From Hydrogenophaga sp. RAC07 (lineage in GTDB: Bacteria > Pseudomonadota > Gammaproteobacteria > Burkholderiales > Burkholderiaceae_C), in contig NZ_CP016449.1 in the NCBI RefSeq assembly GCF_001713375.1, positions 4,197,501 to 4,261,500 of the forward strand: a DNA stretch of 64,000 nucleotides. The letters are read 5' to 3'. The notes under the pieces were generated by a model that made no database searches, had not been told where the DNA came from, and saw nothing but the letters and a program-made list of their open reading frames with translations. Below, in pieces: positions 54,130 to 63,557 of this stretch (positions are counted from its first letter, which is position 1; every line of letters starts with the position of its first letter). The position numbers and the translations under genes are program-made.

Positions 54130-56862
54130 TCAGATCACCACGTTGACCAGGCGGCCGGGCACGACCACCACTTTTTTCGGCGCGGCGCCGGCGGCCTGCT
54201 TGACGAAGGCCTCGTGGGCCAGCGCGGCCGCTTCAATGGCGGCCTTGTCGGCGTTCGCCGGCACCAGCACGCTGCCGCGCAACTTGCCGTTGATCTGCAG
54301 CACGAGTTCGATCTCGTCGCGCTGCAAGGCGGCTTCGTCCGGCTGGGGCCATGCGGCGTCGAGCAGCTCGCCCGCAAAGCCGAGCTCGGTCCAGAGCGTG
54401 TGCGCGATGTGCGGCGTGGCGGGGTAGATGCAGCGCAGCAGGATGCCGAAGCTCTCGGCCAGCGCGGCGTTGTCGCCGGCGGAGCCGTCGGGCTTGAAGT
54501 CTTCCAGCGCATTGAGCATCTTCATCGCGCCTGAGACCACGGTGTTGTATTGCATGCGCTGGTAGTCGTAGTCCACCTGCTTGAGCACGGTGTGCATTTC
54601 CAGCCGCAGCGCCTTGGCGCCTTTGGACAGCGACTGCTTCGAGACACCGGCCGCGAGTGCGCCCAGGCCACTGGTGGCCGAGAGCTTCAGACCGAAGGCC
54701 CAGACGCGGCGCAGGAAACGGTAGCTGCCCTCCACCGCCGCGTCGTTCCATTCCAGCGTGGCCTCGGGCGGCGCGGTGAACATGGTGTACAGGCGCGCGG
54801 TGTCGGCGCCGTACTTCTCGATCAGGTCTTGCGGATCGACACCGTTGTTCTTGGACTTGGACATGGTGCCCACGCCCTCGTAGTCGATGGGCGTGCCCAC
54901 GGGCAGCATGCCGTCGCCGCTGGTGGCCGGGTTCTTGAGCTTCGCGCCCACGACCTTGCCGGTCTCGTCGAGCACGTTTTCCACGTCGTGCGGCCAGAAA
55001 TAATCCTTGCCGCCCTTCTCGGTGCGCCGGCTGTAGAGGTGGTTGAGCACCATGCCCTGCGTGAGCAGGTGGGTGAAGGGCTCGTCCACCTTCACCAGGC
55101 CGAGGTCGCGCATCACCTTGGTCCAGAAACGCGCATACAGCAGGTGCAGGATCGCGTGTTCGATGCCGCCGATGTACTGGTCCATCGGCATCCAGTAGTC
55201 CGCGCCGTCGGCGACCATCTGCTCGCTGTTCTTCGGATCGCAGTAGCGCATGAAGTACCACGACGAATCCACGAAGGTGTCCATGGTGTCGGTCTCGCGG
55301 CGCGCGGGCTGACCGCACACCGGACACACCACGCCGGCGTGAAAACCTTCGTGCTTGTGCAGCGGGTTGCCCGAGCCGTCGGGGATGCAGTCCTGCGGCA
55401 GCACCACGGGCAGGTCCTTCTCGGGCACCGGCACCGCACCGTGTTCGGCGCAGTGGATGATGGGGATGGGCGTGCCCCAGTAGCGCTGGCGGCTCACGCC
55501 CCAGTCGCGCAGGCGCCAGGTGGTCTTCTTCTCGCCCAGGCCCTTGGCCGCGAGCTGGGCCGCCACGGCGTCCACGGCCTCTTTGTGCGTCATTCCGTCA
55601 AGATCACCCGATTTGACAGCCACAACCTTCTCTTTATCGGAGTACCACTCCTTCCATTGCTCTACGTCAAAGTAAAGAGATGGGTCTTCCTCGATCGGGT
55701 GCTGCGCCTTCAACGCTGCAGTCGAAACGACCGCGCGCTGCATCACCTGCTTGATTTCGATTCCGTACTTTTTCGCAAACGCAAAGTCGCGCTCGTCGTG
55801 CGCGGGCACGCCCATCACCGCGCCGTCGCCGTAGCTCATGAGCACGTAGTTGCCCACCCACACCGCCACGGCCTCGCCGGTCAGCGGGTGCGTCACGGTC
55901 AGGCCGGTGGCCATGCCCTTCTTTTCCTGCGTGGCGAGCTCGGCTTCGGTGGTGCCACCGGTCTTGCATTCCTCGATGAACGCGGCCAGCGCCGGGTTGG
56001 TTGATGCGGCGTGCGAGGCCAGCGGATGCTCGGGCGCCACGGCGCAGAAGGTCACGCCCATGATGGTGTCGGCGCGCGTGGTGAAGACGTACATCTTGCC
56101 GTCGCCAATCAGCGCGCCATCGCTGCCCTGGATGGTGTGCGGGAACGCGAAGCGAACGCCCTCGCTCTTGCCGATCCAGTTCTCCTGCATCAGCCGCACC
56201 TTGTCGGGCCAGCCGTTCAGCGTGGCCTTGGGGTTGCCGATCTGCACGTGGTCGAGCAGCTCTTCCGCGTACGACGTGATGTTGAGGTAGTAGCCCGGGA
56301 TCTCGCGCTTCTCGACCACCGCGCCGGTGCGCCAGCCCTTGCCGTCGATCACCTGTTCGTTGGCCAGCACAGTCATGTCCACCGGATCCCAGTTCACCAC
56401 CTGGGTCTTGCGGTAGGCAACGCCTTTCTCCAGCATCTTCAAGAACAGCCACTGGTTCCACTTGTAGTAGCTCGGGTCGCAGGTGGCCACTTCGCGCGAC
56501 CAGTCGATGGCCAGGCCCATGGCCTGCATCTGCTGCTTCATGTACGCGATGTTCTCAAACGTCCACTTGGCCGGTGGCACGCCATTTTTCAGCGCTGCGT
56601 TTTCCGCCGGCAAACCAAACGCGTCCCAGCCCATGGGCATCAACACGTTGAAGCCCTTCATGCGCAGATGGCGCGCGAGCATGTCGTTGATGGTGTAGTT
56701 GCGCACGTGGCCCATGTGCAACTTGCCGCTGGGGTAAGGCAGCATGGAGCAGGCATAGAACTTCGGCTTGCCCGCGTCTTCCGTCACACGGTAGGCGTCG
56801 GTGGCGTTCCAGTGGGCGTGCGCGGCGCGCTCGACTTCCTTGTGGGCGTATTTTTCTTGCAT
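54130..56862 (-). CDS. leuS: Leucyl-tRNA synthetase
   Basis: A 910-residue class I synthetase. HIGH motif HMGH at 49-52 ([12 protein letters not shown]); the KMSKS loop is TMSKS at 666-670, with Thr at the first position. The editing (CP1) domain around 230-420 includes [13 protein letters not shown] nearby and [15 protein letters not shown] zinc-like CPVCG occurs at about 519. The C-terminus ends [19 protein letters not shown]. It is an essential enzyme. It lies in the bamE-to-holA operon, 112 bp downstream of exbD. Confidence 0.97.
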   Translation of the reverse strand: MQEKYAHKEVERAAHAHWNATDAYRVTEDAGKPKFYACSMLPYPSGKLHMGHVRNYTINDMLARHLRMKGFNVLMPMGWDAFGLPAENAALKNGVPPAKWTFENIAYMKQQMQAMGLAIDWSREVATCDPSYYKWNQWLFLKMLEKGVAYRKTQVVNWDPVDMTVLANEQVIDGKGWRTGAVVEKREIPGYYLNITSYAEELLDHVQIGNPKATLNGWPDKVRLMQENWIGKSEGVRFAFPHTIQGSDGALIGDGKMYVFTTRADTIMGVTFCAVAPEHPLASHAASTNPALAAFIEECKTGGTTEAELATQEKKGMATGLTVTHPLTGEAVAVWVGNYVLMSYGDGAVMGVPAHDERDFAFAKKYGIEIKQVMQRAVVSTAALKAQHPIEEDPSLYFDVEQWKEWYSDKEKVVAVKSGDLDGMTHKEAVDAVAAQLAAKGLGEKKTTWRLRDWGVSRQRYWGTPIPIIHCAEHGAVPVPEKDLPVVLPQDCIPDGSGNPLHKHEGFHAGVVCPVCGQPARRETDTMDTFVDSSWYFMRYCDPKNSEQMVADGADYWMPMDQYIGGIEHAILHLLYARFWTKVMRDLGLVKVDEPFTHLLTQGMVLNHLYSRRTEKGGKDYFWPHDVENVLDETGKVVGAKLKNPATSGDGMLPVGTPIDYEGVGTMSKSKNNGVDPQDLIEKYGADTARLYTMFTAPPEATLEWNDAAVEGSYRFLRRVWAFGLKLSATSGLGALAAGVSKQSLSKGAKALRLEMHTVLKQVDYDYQRMQYNTVVSGAMKMLNALEDFKPDGSAGDNAALAESFGILLRCIYPATPHIAHTLWTELGFAGELLDAAWPQPDEAALQRDEIELVLQINGKLRGSVLVPANADKAAIEAAALAHEAFVKQAAGAAPKKVVVVPGRLVNVVI

Positions 56863-56974
56863 GAACCAGGGTCCGGACCAGCCGGCGACGGTGAGGGGAG
56901 AAGCTGCGCGCGGTGGCGCGGGGAGATGCCGGATTTTAGGCCTTGGGCTGCGCCGCGCCCGAGAGCGCGGCCAT

Positions 56975-57406
56975 TCAGCGCGGGGCTGCTGCGTCTGCCA
57001 CGAAGCCGATGCGCGAGAGGCCTGCCGACTGCGCCATGCCGATCAGTGACACCACGCGGCCATAGGGCACGCTGGCGTCGGCGCGCAGCTGCACCTCGGT
57101 GGCCGGGTCGCGTCGGGCGGCTTCACCGAGGCGCTGGCGCAAGCTGCCGTCGTCCACGGCCTCGCCGTTCCACTGCATGCGGCCCTGGCCGTCGACCGAC
57201 AGCGACACGAAGGGCCCGGGCTGCGCGGGCGTGGCCGCCTGAGGCAGCTCGGCCTTGGGCAGTTCCAGCGCCAGCCGGTCGGCCATGAAGGGCGCGGCGA
57301 TGATGAAGATCACCAGCAGAACCAGCATCACGTCCACCAGCGGCGTGACGTTGATCTCGCTCATGGGCTTGTGGCCGGTGGGCCGCTCCAGCCGGCCGAA
57401 GCTCAT
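56975..57406 (-). CDS. ExbD/TolR-family proton-channel protein
   Basis: 143 residues from ATG 57406. One membrane helix carries the essential Asp in [20 protein letters not shown]; the rest is the periplasmic ExbD domain ([20 protein letters not shown]). The start follows GGAGCGTGGGGGC, all of it belonging to the end of a dispersed repeat copy, so the repeat supplies the ribosome site. The 32-residue upstream frame extension is repeat sequence, not protein. Works with the ExbB-type gene just upstream; whether it energises TonB or Tol is uncertain, since no tonB, tolA or tolB is here. Confidence 0.9.
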   Translation of the reverse strand: MSFGRLERPTGHKPMSEINVTPLVDVMLVLLVIFIIAAPFMADRLALELPKAELPQAATPAQPGPFVSLSVDGQGRMQWNGEAVDDGSLRQRLGEAARRDPATEVQLRADASVPYGRVVSLIGMAQSAGLSRIGFVADAAAPR

Positions 57407-57485
57407 GCCCCCACGCTCCGCCGCTTGCGCGGGTCGCTGCCCCCCGAGGGGGCTGACCCGCCTTGGGGCGGCCCGGCGGCGGGTC
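57407..57485 (+). repeat. Dispersed hairpin repeat, copy E, filling the exbB-exbD gap
   Basis: Fourth copy, on the plus strand. Stem GACCCGCC (57455-57462) / GGCGGGTC (57478-57485) around the common 15-nt loop, plus GCCCCCCGAGGGGGC. It occupies the complete gap between the exbB stop (57486-57488) and the exbD start (57404-57406). Confidence 0.85.
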
Positions 57486-58160
57486 TCATGCCCGGCCCTC
57501 ATGCACCATGAGTTCGCGCAGGTCGCGCGCGAAGCCTTCGAGGTCGGCCTCGATGCGCGCGATCTGGCGGCCCAGCACGTTGTAGGCCAGCACCGCAGGA
57601 ATCGCCACCACCAGACCGGCGGCCGTCATCACCAGCGCTTCACCCACCGGGCCCGAGACCTGCTCGATGCGAAAACCGCCGTCGAGCCCGATGCCGGTGA
57701 GCGCGTTGTAGATGCCCCAGACGGTGCCCAGCAACCCCACGAAAGGCGCGGTGGAGCCGACGGTGGCCAGCAGCACCTGGCCGTACTGCAGGCGGTGCAA
57801 CACGCGGTGCAGGGCATCGCGCAGCACGCGGGTGAGTTGTTGTGACCGGTCGCCCGCGGCGGCCAGGGTGTGGGGCGCGGTGGTGTTCAAACCCAGGGCC
57901 GCCCGCAGCAAGGGCAACACGAGTTGTTGTGCATCGAAGGTACCCAGGCGACGCTGCGCGTCCTCCAGGTCGGCGGCTTGCCAGAAAGCGGCGGTGCTCA
58001 ACTGCAGATCGCGCGCAGCGCGGCGCAGCAGCCAGCCCTTCCACAGAATCACCACCCAGCTCGCGACCGACATGGCCAGCAGCAGCAACGCCACCGCCCG
58101 GCCGAGCGCATCGGCCTGCGCCAGCGTCTGCAACAGACCCTGGCCCGCGCTGTCGATCAT
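57486..58160 (-). CDS. ExbB/TolQ/MotA-family proton-channel protein
   Basis: 224 residues with three membrane helices. [20 protein letters not shown] and [22 protein letters not shown] are the two conserved helix regions. The N-terminal helix is [19 protein letters not shown]. It forms the pentameric motor around the ExbD-type dimer. Its start overlaps the dapB stop (ATGA). Confidence 0.92.
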   Translation of the reverse strand: MIDSAGQGLLQTLAQADALGRAVALLLLAMSVASWVVILWKGWLLRRAARDLQLSTAAFWQAADLEDAQRRLGTFDAQQLVLPLLRAALGLNTTAPHTLAAAGDRSQQLTRVLRDALHRVLHRLQYGQVLLATVGSTAPFVGLLGTVWGIYNALTGIGLDGGFRIEQVSGPVGEALVMTAAGLVVAIPAVLAYNVLGRQIARIEADLEGFARDLRELMVHEGRA

Positions 58161-58975
58161 TTCAGGCCGAGCACGTCGAACATGTCGTACAGCCCGGCCG
58201 GCTTGCCGGCCAGGAAACGCACGGCACGCAGGCTGCCCTGCGCATAGGTGGCGCGGCTGCTCGACTTGTGGGTGATTTCGATGCGCTCGCCGGTGCCGGC
58301 GAACAGCACGGTGTGGTCGCCCACGATGTCACCACCGCGGATGGTGGCAAAGCCGATGCTGGAGGGATCGCGTTCGCCGGTCACGCCTTCGCGCGCGTAG
58401 ACCGCACAGTCTTTCAGGTCGCGGCCCAGCGCGTCGGCAATGACTTCGCCCATCTTGAGCGCCGTGCCGCTGGGCGCGTCCACCTTGTGGCGGTGGTGCG
58501 CTTCGATGATCTCGATGTCGTAGCCGGTGGACATGGCTTTGGCCGCCATCTCCAGCAGCTTGAGCGTGACGTTCACGCCCACGCTCATGTTGGGCGCCAT
58601 CACGATGGCGATGGTCTTCGCGGCCTCGGCGATCTCGGCCTTCTGATCGTCACTGAAACCGGTGGTGCCGATGACCGCATTCACGCCGTGTTTCACACAC
58701 TCGCGCAGGTGCGCCAGCGTGCCTTCGGGGCGGGTGAAGTCAATCAACACCTGACTGCCGCGCAGGCCCTGGGCGAGGTCGGCGGTGATGAGAACACCGC
58801 TGGCCTGGCCGGCAAACCCGGCGGCGTCCTGACCCAGCATGGCGCTGCCCGGGATGTCGAGCGCGCCGGTGAGCTGGCAATCGCCGCTGCTGCGCACGGC
58901 CTCCACCAGCATCTGACCCATGCGGCCGCTGGCGCCCGCCACACACACACGGTGCAGACCTGCCGCGCTGCTCAT
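58157..58975 (-). CDS. dapB: 4-hydroxy-tetrahydrodipicolinate reductase
   Basis: A 272-residue NAD(P)H-dependent enzyme of lysine/diaminopimelate synthesis. The nucleotide motif is [12 protein letters not shown] at about 12-23; [16 protein letters not shown] contains the loop; [21 protein letters not shown] is the family signature with the catalytic His pair. The C-terminal [20 protein letters not shown] is complete. Coupled with exbB by ATGA at its 3' end and with bamE at its 5' end. Confidence 0.96.
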   Translation of the reverse strand: MSSAAGLHRVCVAGASGRMGQMLVEAVRSSGDCQLTGALDIPGSAMLGQDAAGFAGQASGVLITADLAQGLRGSQVLIDFTRPEGTLAHLRECVKHGVNAVIGTTGFSDDQKAEIAEAAKTIAIVMAPNMSVGVNVTLKLLEMAAKAMSTGYDIEIIEAHHRHKVDAPSGTALKMGEVIADALGRDLKDCAVYAREGVTGERDPSSIGFATIRGGDIVGDHTVLFAGTGERIEITHKSSSRATYAQGSLRAVRFLAGKPAGLYDMFDVLGLK

Positions 58976-59562
58976 CGGGCGGTCCCCGGCGTCTCCAGGG
59001 GTGGGTAGCTGGTGGCAGGCGCGGCTGCGGGTGCAGCCGGTTCAACCGGTGCGGTGGTCTTGTTGCGATCGTCAAAGGCCTTGAGCTGGGCTTCGGTGGC
59101 CTGCAGCGACGGCACCTTGCCGAACTTGCGACCGGCGTCGAGCGAAGCCACGAACTCGGCTTCGCTCGGCAACTCGTCGGCCTCGAACCGCTCGAGCACA
59201 TTGGCCTTGAAGAAAGCGGTCAGGCGGCGCTGCTGGGGCGTCTGGCCCTGGCGGCGGAAGGTGAACACGTAGTCCCAGCGGTCGGCATGGAACACACTGG
59301 CCAGCAAAGGCGAGCCCAGGATGTCGCGCACCTGGTCGCGGCTCATACCGGCCTGCAAGGCGGCGGCCTGCTCGCGCGTGACCACGTTGCCTTGCAGGAT
59401 GTCGATCTTGTACGGCGTGACGACGCTGGGCAGGCGGCTGGTGACGCTGGAGCATGCCGACAAAGCGACCAGCGAGGCCACCGCGCAGAGCAGGGCAACC
59501 GGGCGGCGAAGTGGCTGACCACGCGAGGTCGGGGAGGCGCAATCGGGTGAGTGGTGGAGCAT
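58972..59562 (-). CDS. bamE: Outer-membrane assembly lipoprotein BamE
   Basis: 196 residues from ATG 59562. The signal has a lipobox VALSACSSV, with Cys at about 37. The SmpA/OmlA domain follows: [51 protein letters not shown] and [16 protein letters not shown]-terminal Ala/Pro-rich extension of about 60 residues goes beyond the compact E. coli protein (113 residues). It is part of the BAM complex that inserts outer-membrane proteins. Divergent from fur. Confidence 0.93.
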   Translation of the reverse strand: MLHHSPDCASPTSRGQPLRRPVALLCAVASLVALSACSSVTSRLPSVVTPYKIDILQGNVVTREQAAALQAGMSRDQVRDILGSPLLASVFHADRWDYVFTFRRQGQTPQQRRLTAFFKANVLERFEADELPSEAEFVASLDAGRKFGKVPSLQATEAQLKAFDDRNKTTAPVEPAAPAAAPATSYPPLETPGTAR

Positions 59563-59637
59563 GGGATCGGACCGTGGAAGGGGCGCGCGCGCAGGCGTTG
59601 CCGGGGCAGAAGTGCAGCGTGCGCCAGACGCTGGCGA

Positions 59638-59655
59638 TATGATGCTTTCATTGTA
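59638..59655. promoter_or_regulatory. Face-to-face -10 boxes of fur and bamE
   Basis: TATGAT (59638-59643) reads toward fur and TACAAT (59650-59655 on the minus strand) reads toward bamE, within 18 bp. The -35 boxes are weak. The 158-bp gap holds no gene. Confidence 0.45.
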
Positions 59656-59720
59656 GTCTTGGGGCTTGAGGGCACCGCAAAGATCCCGACCGCCCGAATC
59701 CACGCCCCGCGCGCACCGCC

Positions 59721-60161
59721 ATGACCAACATCGAAGAGCTCAAGAACACCGGACTGAAAGCCACGCTGCCCCGGCTGAAGATCCTGGAGGTGTTCCAGAA
59801 CGCCAAGCAGCGCCACATGACGGCCGAAGACGTGTTCCGCGTGTTGCTCGAAGAACGCTCCGACATCGGACTGGCCACGGTCTACCGCGTGCTGATGCAG
59901 TTTGAACAGGCCGGTCTGCTCACGCGCAGCAATTTCGAGTCCGGCAAGGCGGTGTACGAACTCAATGAAGGCCAGCACCACGACCATCTGGTGTGCCTGG
60001 ACTGCGGTCGCGTGGAAGAGTTCTTTGACGCAGAGATCGAGAAGCGCCAGCAGATGGTGGCCAAGACGCGGGGCTTCGTGCTCCAGGAGCACGCGCTCTC
60101 GCTCTACGCCAACTGCACCAAGACCGACTGCCCCCACAGGGGCCATTCACACCGCGCCTGA
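59721..60161 (+). CDS. fur: Ferric uptake regulator
   Basis: A 146-residue iron-dependent repressor. The winged helix is [18 protein letters not shown], then [20 protein letters not shown] and [15 protein letters not shown]. The metal sites are in [18 protein letters not shown], with the Cys pair, and a C-terminal [13 protein letters not shown]. Its order beside bamE-dapB is conserved in the family. A convincing Fur box in its own promoter was not found. Confidence 0.96.
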   Translation: MTNIEELKNTGLKATLPRLKILEVFQNAKQRHMTAEDVFRVLLEERSDIGLATVYRVLMQFEQAGLLTRSNFESGKAVYELNEGQHHDHLVCLDCGRVEEFFDAEIEKRQQMVAKTRGFVLQEHALSLYANCTKTDCPHRGHSHRA

Positions 60162-60182
60162 AAGCGCGTTGCGGGTGTCTCG

Positions 60183-61133
60183 CTATTCGCCGCGTGACAT
60201 GGCCGCGCGGTGGCGTGAGACGAACTCCTGGTAAGTGTCGATGCCACGCAACTGCAGGATGGTGTTGCGCACCGCAGCTTCCACCAGCACGGCGATGTTG
60301 CGCCCCGCCACCACCTGAATCACCGCCTTGCGCACCGGCACGCCGAGCACATCCTGGTACAGCGGCTCGTGGGGCATGCGCTCAAAGTCGCGCTCCAGCG
60401 TTTCGCGGCGCACCAAGTGCACGATGAGCGAGAGGCGCATCTTGCGGCGCACCGCCGTCTCGCCAAAGATGGCCTTGATGTCGAGCAGGCCGATGCCGCG
60501 CACCTCCAGCAGGTTTTGCAACAGTTCGGGGCAACGGCCTTCAATGCTGGTCTGGTTGATGCGGTAGAGATCCACCGCGTCGTCGGCCACCAGACCGTGA
60601 CCACGCGAGATGAGCTCCAGCCCCAGCTCGCTTTTGCCCAGGCCCGACTCGCCGGTGATCATCACACCCATGCCCAGGATGTCCATGAACACGCCGTGCA
60701 TGGAAGCGCGGTCTGCGAAGTGGCGCGAGAGGTAGGCGCGCAGCACGTCGATGACAAAGGCCGCCGACTCGTGCGTGGAGAACATCGGAATCTGCGCGCG
60801 CTCGCACATGGCGGTGAGCGCGTCGGGCGCGGTCTGGCCATCGGCCACCACCAGCACCGGGGGCTCCAGTGTGACGATGCGCGCCACGCGGCGTTTGTTG
60901 TCTTCTTCGTTCGGGCTCGTGAGGTAGGCGACTTCGCGCTCGCCGAACACCTGCACCCGGTAAGGATGGATGTAGTTGAGGTAACCCACGAGGTCGGCGC
61001 CGGAACGGGCGGCGCGGATGGCGACTTCGTCAAACCGCCGCTCTGAAGCCCCGAGTCCGGCGATCCACTGCCACTTCAGGGCATCCCGATGGTCCTCGAA
61101 CAGGACATCGGCGCTGACGACGGTGGGTTTCAA
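60183..61133 (-). CDS. hprK: HPr kinase/phosphorylase
   Basis: 316 residues. It phosphorylates or dephosphorylates a seryl residue on HPr in the PTS regulatory branch. Walker A is GESGLGKS at 161-168; [16 protein letters not shown] with its essential His and the [15 protein letters not shown] signature are intact; the C-terminal signature [14 protein letters not shown] follows. In betaproteobacteria the incomplete PTS usually serves carbon and nitrogen regulation. Convergent with fur (21 bp) and 6 bp after ptsN. Confidence 0.95.
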   Translation of the reverse strand: MKPTVVSADVLFEDHRDALKWQWIAGLGASERRFDEVAIRAARSGADLVGYLNYIHPYRVQVFGEREVAYLTSPNEEDNKRRVARIVTLEPPVLVVADGQTAPDALTAMCERAQIPMFSTHESAAFVIDVLRAYLSRHFADRASMHGVFMDILGMGVMITGESGLGKSELGLELISRGHGLVADDAVDLYRINQTSIEGRCPELLQNLLEVRGIGLLDIKAIFGETAVRRKMRLSLIVHLVRRETLERDFERMPHEPLYQDVLGVPVRKAVIQVVAGRNIAVLVEAAVRNTILQLRGIDTYQEFVSRHRAAMSRGE

Positions 61134-61139
61134 TCTGGC

Positions 61140-61610
61140 TCAGGCTGCCGCGTGCGCGGACTGCCAAGAGGTGATTTGTTTGTGCAACGCAACGGCGTCT
61201 GCCGAGGTTTTCATCTGTTCGCGCAGGCCGCTGTCGCTCAGCAACTCGGCGATTTCGGACAGGATTTCCAGGTGCTTCTGCGTGGCCGCTTCGGGCACCA
61301 GCAAGAAGATCATCAACTGTACCGGCAGTTCGTCGGGCGCATCGAACCCGATGGGGCTGGCGAGCTGGAACACGGCGGCCAGTGGTTGCTTCAGCCCTTT
61401 GATGCGGCCATGAGGAATGGCCACGCCATGGCCCAGACCGGTGGAGCCCAGCCGTTCGCGGGCGAACAGGCTGTCGGTGATGAGCGCACGGTTGAGTCCG
61501 TGAAGGGTCTCGAAAAGCAAACCTGCTTCTTCGAATGCGCGTTTTTTGCTGGTGGCGTCAACGCTGACGAGCACTTGCGCAGCGGGCAGTATGGCGGATA
61601 GTCGGTTCAT
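61140..61610 (-). CDS. ptsN: Nitrogen PTS protein EIIA
   Basis: 156 residues from ATG 61610. The phosphorylated His67 lies in GHGVAIPHGRI, the EIIA(Ntr)/fructose-type signature; ELPVQLMIFLLVP follows. It accepts phosphate from the nitrogen phosphotransfer chain and regulates potassium uptake and other processes. The upstream ORF extension does not match the family. It forms the hpf-ptsN-hprK set with its neighbours, though a terminator separates hpf from it. Confidence 0.95.
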   Translation of the reverse strand: MNRLSAILPAAQVLVSVDATSKKRAFEEAGLLFETLHGLNRALITDSLFARERLGSTGLGHGVAIPHGRIKGLKQPLAAVFQLASPIGFDAPDELPVQLMIFLLVPEAATQKHLEILSEIAELLSDSGLREQMKTSADAVALHKQITSWQSAHAAA

Positions 61611-61671
61611 GTGAGCCCTCTTGGAGCGCAAATTATGACCAGTTGAGCGCTGTTGGCTAGACTGGGGGCAC

Positions 61672-61699
61672 AAAAAAGCCGCTTGACTTTCCAAGCGGC
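61672..61699 (-). terminator. Rho-independent terminator after hpf
   Basis: GCCGCTTG (61678-61685) and CAAGCGGC (61692-61699) form a perfect 8-bp stem with a 6-nt loop; on the minus strand it is followed by TTTTTT. It would end hpf and give ptsN its own control, or partial read-through. Confidence 0.85.
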
Positions 61700-61753
61700 C
61701 TGCTGCAGTGCAGCATCGGGTTTTCCCGCACGGGCCGCAGCCCGTGACATCCG

Positions 61754-62083
61754 TCACATCAAACGCTTCACCGAGTCGTGGTGGTGGTCTTGCGTCTTGT
61801 CCTTGTAGCGCAAAACTTGCCGGTCCAGCTTGTCGGCCAGTTCGTCAACGGCGGCGTACAGATCGGCGTGTGCACTTTCAGCGAACAGGTCACGTCCCTT
61901 GACGTGGATGTTGCACTCCGCTTTCTGCCGCAGGTCTTTCTCCTTCAGGTTGTCCACCGTCAGCAGCACCTTCATGTCGACCACCTGGTCGAAGTGTCGG
62001 GATATGCGTTCGAGTTTGCTGGTGACGTAGCCGCGCAGGGCGGGTGTGACCTCAAGGTGGTGACCGCTGATCGTCAGGTTCAT
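61754..62083 (-). CDS. hpf: Ribosome hibernation-promoting factor
   Basis: 109 residues from ATG 62083, with a GGAGGC site. The HPF/YfiA/RaiA fold is clear: [40 protein letters not shown], then [16 protein letters not shown] and [20 protein letters not shown]. It is the short form, which lacks the C-terminal dimerisation domain. It inactivates ribosomes in stationary phase. The upstream rpoN seen in other Burkholderiales is not in the window. Confidence 0.94.
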   Translation of the reverse strand: MNLTISGHHLEVTPALRGYVTSKLERISRHFDQVVDMKVLLTVDNLKEKDLRQKAECNIHVKGRDLFAESAHADLYAAVDELADKLDRQVLRYKDKTQDHHHDSVKRLM

Positions 62084-62410
62084 AAAAGAGCCTCCATTTG
62101 CTCCGGGTTGAGACAAGCCGCCTGGGGCAAGACCTCCCGACGGCCACGGGGATGTCTTGAGCCCACTATGCCGACGAAGACACCCCGGCGCAAGCCTCGG
62201 TGGAAAGAAAACGTGACTTCCTGACCAGCATCGGCGTTGCTCGATCCAATGAGTGCCGCGCATGTACTGCCTGCAAGCGCTGCGCCACCGCGCTGTGGGC
62301 GGGGCTGGCGGCCTTGTTGGGGGCGATCGCAATGCCGCTGTGATCGGACCGACCGGCGGCACCACAAAGAGCCATCAACCCGCCTGGCAGTGAGGCCAAA
62401 TTCGCGTGGG
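62084..62410 (-). promoter_or_regulatory. Intergenic/leader region upstream of hpf
   Basis: 327 bp with no gene I can support. One candidate leader hairpin for hpf is GGGCAAGAC (62125-62133) against GTCTTGAGCCC (62154-62164): nine pairs with a two-base bulge. No sigma-54 site with the correct spacing was found. A doubtful 82-codon ORF overlaps the region. Confidence 0.4.
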
Positions 62411-62414
62411 TCAT
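62166..62414 (-). CDS. Possible small ORF coupled to the aldoxime dehydratase
   Basis: 82 codons whose ATG overlaps the stop of the aldoxime dehydratase gene (ATGA). The product begins [20 protein letters not shown] and has no family I recognise. Third positions are G/C-rich in the first 50 codons, less so at the end. It could be a real coupled gene, the remnant of one, or chance; the overlapping start is the only positive sign. Confidence 0.25.
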   Translation of the reverse strand: MTHANLASLPGGLMALCGAAGRSDHSGIAIAPNKAASPAHSAVAQRLQAVHARHSLDRATPMLVRKSRFLSTEACAGVSSSA

Positions 62415-63454
62415 GAGGGTGACGCCGCCATCGCGGCCAGCAGGCCTGTTGTCTCATGACAGTTCCGGTACTCCAGGAGCACCTGTTCGGCACTCGGCAC
62501 GATGACCTCGTGGTAGCGCGAGAACCGGGCGGCGGCGCCGAAACGCTGGCCATGCCGAACCGCGCCCAGGAAGGAAGCCAGGTGATTGAAATGCCCCTCG
62601 GCCCACCGTTCAAGCTGCTCCAAGCTGCGCCACAGACTGAGGCCAAAGGTTTCCTGGCGAACGCGGCCGTCCCCGTCGAGGACCCAGGCATAGCGGTTGG
62701 ACAGACACCCCAAGCGGGGACCCGACCCGTCCAGCAGATCCATGCTGGCCTTCATCGTGGGCTCGATGTTGAGCCAGTAGGCTTGCTGCTCCTCCAGGTC
62801 GCCCAGCGACCAGTCTTGTCCCGTGCGGATCAGGCAGAGATTGGAAGGCGGCTGCACCCTGGTCAACGATCCTTCAGTGGTGCACCGAAAGGCGCCGCTG
62901 GGTGACAACGCGTCGGTCTGGGACAAGGGAATGCGGTCGCGCATCGATCCCCAGTAGCCCTGTTCCAGCACAGGTTCGCTCACACGCTCCGCCAAGCGGG
63001 TCAGCCCGTGCCAGATGACCCCTTCGGCGATCGCCTCGACGCGGTCCACGCTGGGTTGAAAGATCTCTGCGAAGCGTCCCACCCCGGGCAGCAGGGAGTG
63101 ATCACGCGTCCAGCGATGACCTATCTTCTGCCACCATCGATCCAGCACATCATCGGTCGAGTAGCAGGTGAGCAACTGGTTGTGGAACCCGGCCCGATCG
63201 ACGAACGAGGACCGCTCGACCAGAGACGGCCCGGCCTCAAGGGCCAACTGGTCCATCAACCACCGCACGGCACCGTCAACTTGCGAGGCGTCTTCTTCGG
63301 GTCGATGTTGAACGCCCAGGTGGGCAATCGAAACGCGGGAGACCGAGGCAGCGAAACGGGGAACCACCCCCTGGCCCACGGGACGGTGGTTCTCGCTGAT
63401 TCTTGCGTGCCGCGTGCGCGTGCGACGCAGATGTTCCGGGATCGCAGATTCCAT
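62411..63454 (-). CDS. Aldoxime dehydratase (heme-containing, OxdA type)
   Basis: A 347-residue enzyme of the family that removes water from an aldoxime to give a nitrile. Strong family regions are EQGYWGSMRDRIPLSQTD at about 164-181, NLCLIRTGQDW at 205-215, LGCLSNRYAW at 248-257, LWRSLEQLERWAEGHFNH at 274-291 and RYHEVIVPSAEQVLLEYRN at 313-331. His291 corresponds to the heme-ligand His and His315 to the catalytic His of known OxdA proteins. Opening MESAI also fits. Known clusters add nitrile hydratase and amidase; neither is visible here. Base composition looks lower in GC than the core region. A di-iron-type gene is upstream. Confidence 0.88.
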   Translation of the reverse strand: MESAIPEHLRRTRTRHARISENHRPVGQGVVPRFAASVSRVSIAHLGVQHRPEEDASQVDGAVRWLMDQLALEAGPSLVERSSFVDRAGFHNQLLTCYSTDDVLDRWWQKIGHRWTRDHSLLPGVGRFAEIFQPSVDRVEAIAEGVIWHGLTRLAERVSEPVLEQGYWGSMRDRIPLSQTDALSPSGAFRCTTEGSLTRVQPPSNLCLIRTGQDWSLGDLEEQQAYWLNIEPTMKASMDLLDGSGPRLGCLSNRYAWVLDGDGRVRQETFGLSLWRSLEQLERWAEGHFNHLASFLGAVRHGQRFGAAARFSRYHEVIVPSAEQVLLEYRNCHETTGLLAAMAASPS

Positions 63455-63557
63455 GTGGGACTTCTATCGTGAGGACAGGGAAAAAGAAGGCCGGCCTGCT
63501 GGCGCAAACACTTCTCTACTCACCGGTTGAATGGCTTGTCAGTGCGCGCCGAACAAC

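Noticed and set aside
57407..57502. N-terminal extension of the ExbD-type protein
   Set aside because: It is translated repeat sequence, and the ATG at 57406 gives the normal N-terminus.
59563..59720. A Fur box in the fur promoter
   Set aside because: GATATGATGCTTTCATT-like sequence has too few matches to the 19-bp Fur consensus.
62084..62410. A sigma-54 promoter for hpf
   Set aside because: A CGGCAC element is present, but the GC partner is not at the required distance.
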